Source: Deinococcus sp.
GTDB lineage: Bacteria > Deinococcota > Deinococci > JACQHA01
Length of the DNA: 6,444 nt
Reading direction: 5' to 3'
Assembly: GCA_016199255.1 (NCBI GenBank)
Contig: JACQHA010000007.1
Coordinates: 1 to 6,444, forward strand
Shown piece by piece: positions 6,101 to 6,444 of the stretch (its first letter is position 1; the number at the start of each line of letters is the position of its first letter). A program made the position numbers and the translations under genes. Under the pieces are notes generated by a model. The model was not told where the DNA came from, searched no databases, and saw only the letters and a program-made list of their open reading frames with translations.

Positions 6101-6311
6101 GGCTCATCCTCTCTATCTACCGCTGGGCCTGGGGCTGGTGGCGCTGAGCGCCTGGGACCTGTGGGGCTTCACTGCACTGGGCCAGGAACTGGGCCCGGCG
6201 CTGGCGCTCCTAGGGGGCTTGAGCTTGACCGCGGCGCCGCTGGTGGGCGAGCCAGCGGTGGTGGCTGTTGGGCCGCGGGAGGCTCCGGCGGAAGTGGCGG
6301 TGGTGTCATGA
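3108..6311 (+). CDS. very large ABC permease, fused two-domain AfuB/FbpB type with extra membrane regions and a DUF11-like domain
   Basis: This inner-membrane pore of the importer has both BPD_transp_1 domains in one chain, plus large additions, for 1067 residues against roughly 500-560 usual. Layout: helices at about 9-28, 58-76 and 83-103; an exported Ig-like domain at about 105-210 resembling DUF11 (GQRITCVITVLNHGQAPAE at 122-140, LPRG 148-151), with Cys115 and Cys127; helix 219-240; the canonical first core helix at 246-270 (FILYPVFTILRKS); an insertion with four helices at about 303-442; the rest of core half one at 445-650; core half two at 675-925; then four further helices (930-1046) and a short cytoplasmic tail. 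Both EAA loops for contacting the ATPase are present: SLEEAGSILGAG (555-566) and SLEEASTTLRAG (826-837), where the usual first glycine is Arg835. Basic residues fall on the cytoplasmic side throughout, supporting the topology. It overlaps the ATPase gene by ATGA. Confidence 0.88.
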   Translation: MALNRRRGWAALLWALLALAAFLALPWIRAGENFLRFLGAEAFALSALSLARRVTPELWGVGALLLIGLILWLWPGSRRWRGQALVLVSTAGLLLGLWLLAGAAPQLVLQTSEGCQLAGEVGQRITCVITVLNHGQAPAERIDLRQELPRGRLENIAVLEGESVGGRLNPQPAALRFRIALLHPLAAAQVVYAADLRQAAVPQPVAVELNAIGRNGFGLGALVVFLTFLVLLGAGLSAAGYLRTDSFVATGVVLCSAFVTLFILYPVFTILRKSLWGASGFSLEPLEQALSSAAFFQVQSSDWRAVGLVMGLAGGGSVLALVLQLWRKRSGGDPLPLGWSALAVGVAVYVLSFALPEQILSPLGYSPRQRATAGAIFLSRLSWPLLPAGFAWALAALALGWGTAVAERWAERCGGWNSWRKVLLPVLAVTGLAGSLALLWLSFGALRNSLLLAILVGLSSTLCGLAFALLAARSRSPLRFLLAPFSVLPIITPPFVLGLATILLLGQNGLITRRWLGLSTSVFFGPLGVGLAQTLAYTPIAYLVLVGVVQSLDKSLEEAGSILGAGRWTVFRTIVWPLLRPGLANACLLGMIESLADFGNPLVLGGGAQFLATEIFFALDRASGQERAAALGLVLLAISLAAFLAQRYWVGRRSYVTVTGKPSGAGFMPLPALLEKLLLGFAVLWAAFNVLLYGSVFLGGVVVSWGRDHTLTWRHAAAFFTDADTALQTSLKLAAASALPAALLGFLIAYLVVRQRFAGRSLLEFSAMLSFAIPGTVMGIGYILAFHLGLFQLTQTGAIIVLAFIFRNMPVGIRGGVAALTQIDRSLEEASTTLRAGAAYTLARVLLPLVRPALIAGLVFAFVRAMTAISQVIFLVTPRYRLITEVMLRRIEQGNLGLGAFMSAVMILALGLAIWLMYLLLAALASSRRVLLAVIGGGLACFASLMPYTAHPFARLVTGAGPDAIGRMGLSVLDGLIALGIGLSALGLARWALRWRRGAHPLYLPLGLGLVALSAWDLWGFTALGQELGPALALLGGLSLTAAPLVGEPAVVAVGPREAPAEVAVVS

Positions 6312-6444
6312 GCCAGCTCCCGGCGGCGGTGCGGCTGCGCGGCGTCAGCAAGCACTTCGGCTCAGTGGTGGCCGTGGATAACATTGACCTGGACATTGCC
6401 CGTGGCCAGCTGGTGACACTCTTAGGCCCCTCGGGCTGTGGCAA
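6308..6444 (+). CDS. ABC transporter ATP-binding protein, N-terminal part (cut by window edge)
   Basis: This is the beginning of the cytoplasmic ATPase that powers the importer, likely of the PotA/FbpC/UgpC class. Only 45 codons are visible. RLRGVSKHFGSVVAVDNIDL (9-28) is the typical first strand pair, with Phe17 as the A-loop aromatic that stacks on adenine. VTLLGPSGCG (36-45) is the Walker A loop, cut just before its lysine; the last two bases, AA, fit a Lys codon. The ATG overlaps the permease stop as ATGA, so translation is probably coupled. Signature, Walker B and regulatory domains lie beyond the edge. Confidence 0.93.
   Translation, partial: MSQLPAAVRLRGVSKHFGSVVAVDNIDLDIARGQLVTLLGPSGCG

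Noticed and set aside
6113..6444. Proline/alanine-rich minus-strand frames at the right end
   Set aside because: They lie opposite the permease C-terminus and the ATPase Walker A region, and their composition is that of antisense GC-rich coding DNA.
1..6444. CRISPR array, tRNA, rRNA or known riboswitch
   Set aside because: I saw no regularly spaced repeats, tRNA cloverleaf with CCA-side pairing, rRNA-like sequence or recognisable riboswitch core in the intergenic stretches.

Overview
The window is GC-rich bacterial DNA with tightly packed genes. It looks like a thermophile-type, high-GC lineage such as Chloroflexota or Deinococcota. The hints are a signal peptide ending ASA-Q, a stand-alone GTAGGGGCGG-type palindrome between genes, and a membrane protein carrying a DUF11-like domain. 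This assignment is an inference; no ribosomal or other marker gene is present.

Layout. Bases 1-400 (minus strand) hold a Phd/YefM-type antitoxin. Only about 50 bases remain after its stop, and the reading frame of the expected toxin looks disturbed there. Bases 401-699 are intergenic. They contain an extended -10 promoter for the antitoxin, two GC-rich hairpins, a possible remnant of a minus-strand gene, and a sigma70-like promoter plus a strong ribosome binding site reading rightward. From 700 everything reads rightward: a Gfo/Idh/MocA dehydrogenase (700-1728), a promoter and short leader, an exported substrate-binding protein (1833-2984), a 100-bp MITE-like element (2982-3081), a very large ABC permease of 1067 residues (3108-6311), and the first 45 codons of the ABC ATPase (from 6308), which overlaps the permease by ATGA and is cut by the window edge.

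How the genes work together. The binding protein, fused two-domain permease and ATPase form a complete importer of the AfuABC/FbpABC architecture. The usual automatic name would be 'iron(III) transporter', but the binding protein lacks the tandem tyrosines that bind iron and has a His-Asp pair instead. The adjacent dehydrogenase is of the inositol/sugar type. A phosphorylated sugar, polyol or similar organic anion is therefore the better guess.

The most notable points are two. (1) A small element with 13-bp terminal inverted repeats and TA ends has inserted exactly in the stop codon of the binding-protein gene, and the empty site can be reconstructed as TAA followed by a normal 25-nt spacer to the permease start. 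(2) The permease is about twice the usual length: a canonical core of about 540 residues carries an N-terminal membrane region with an exported DUF11-like domain, a four-helix insertion in the first periplasmic loop, and a four-helix C-terminal extension.
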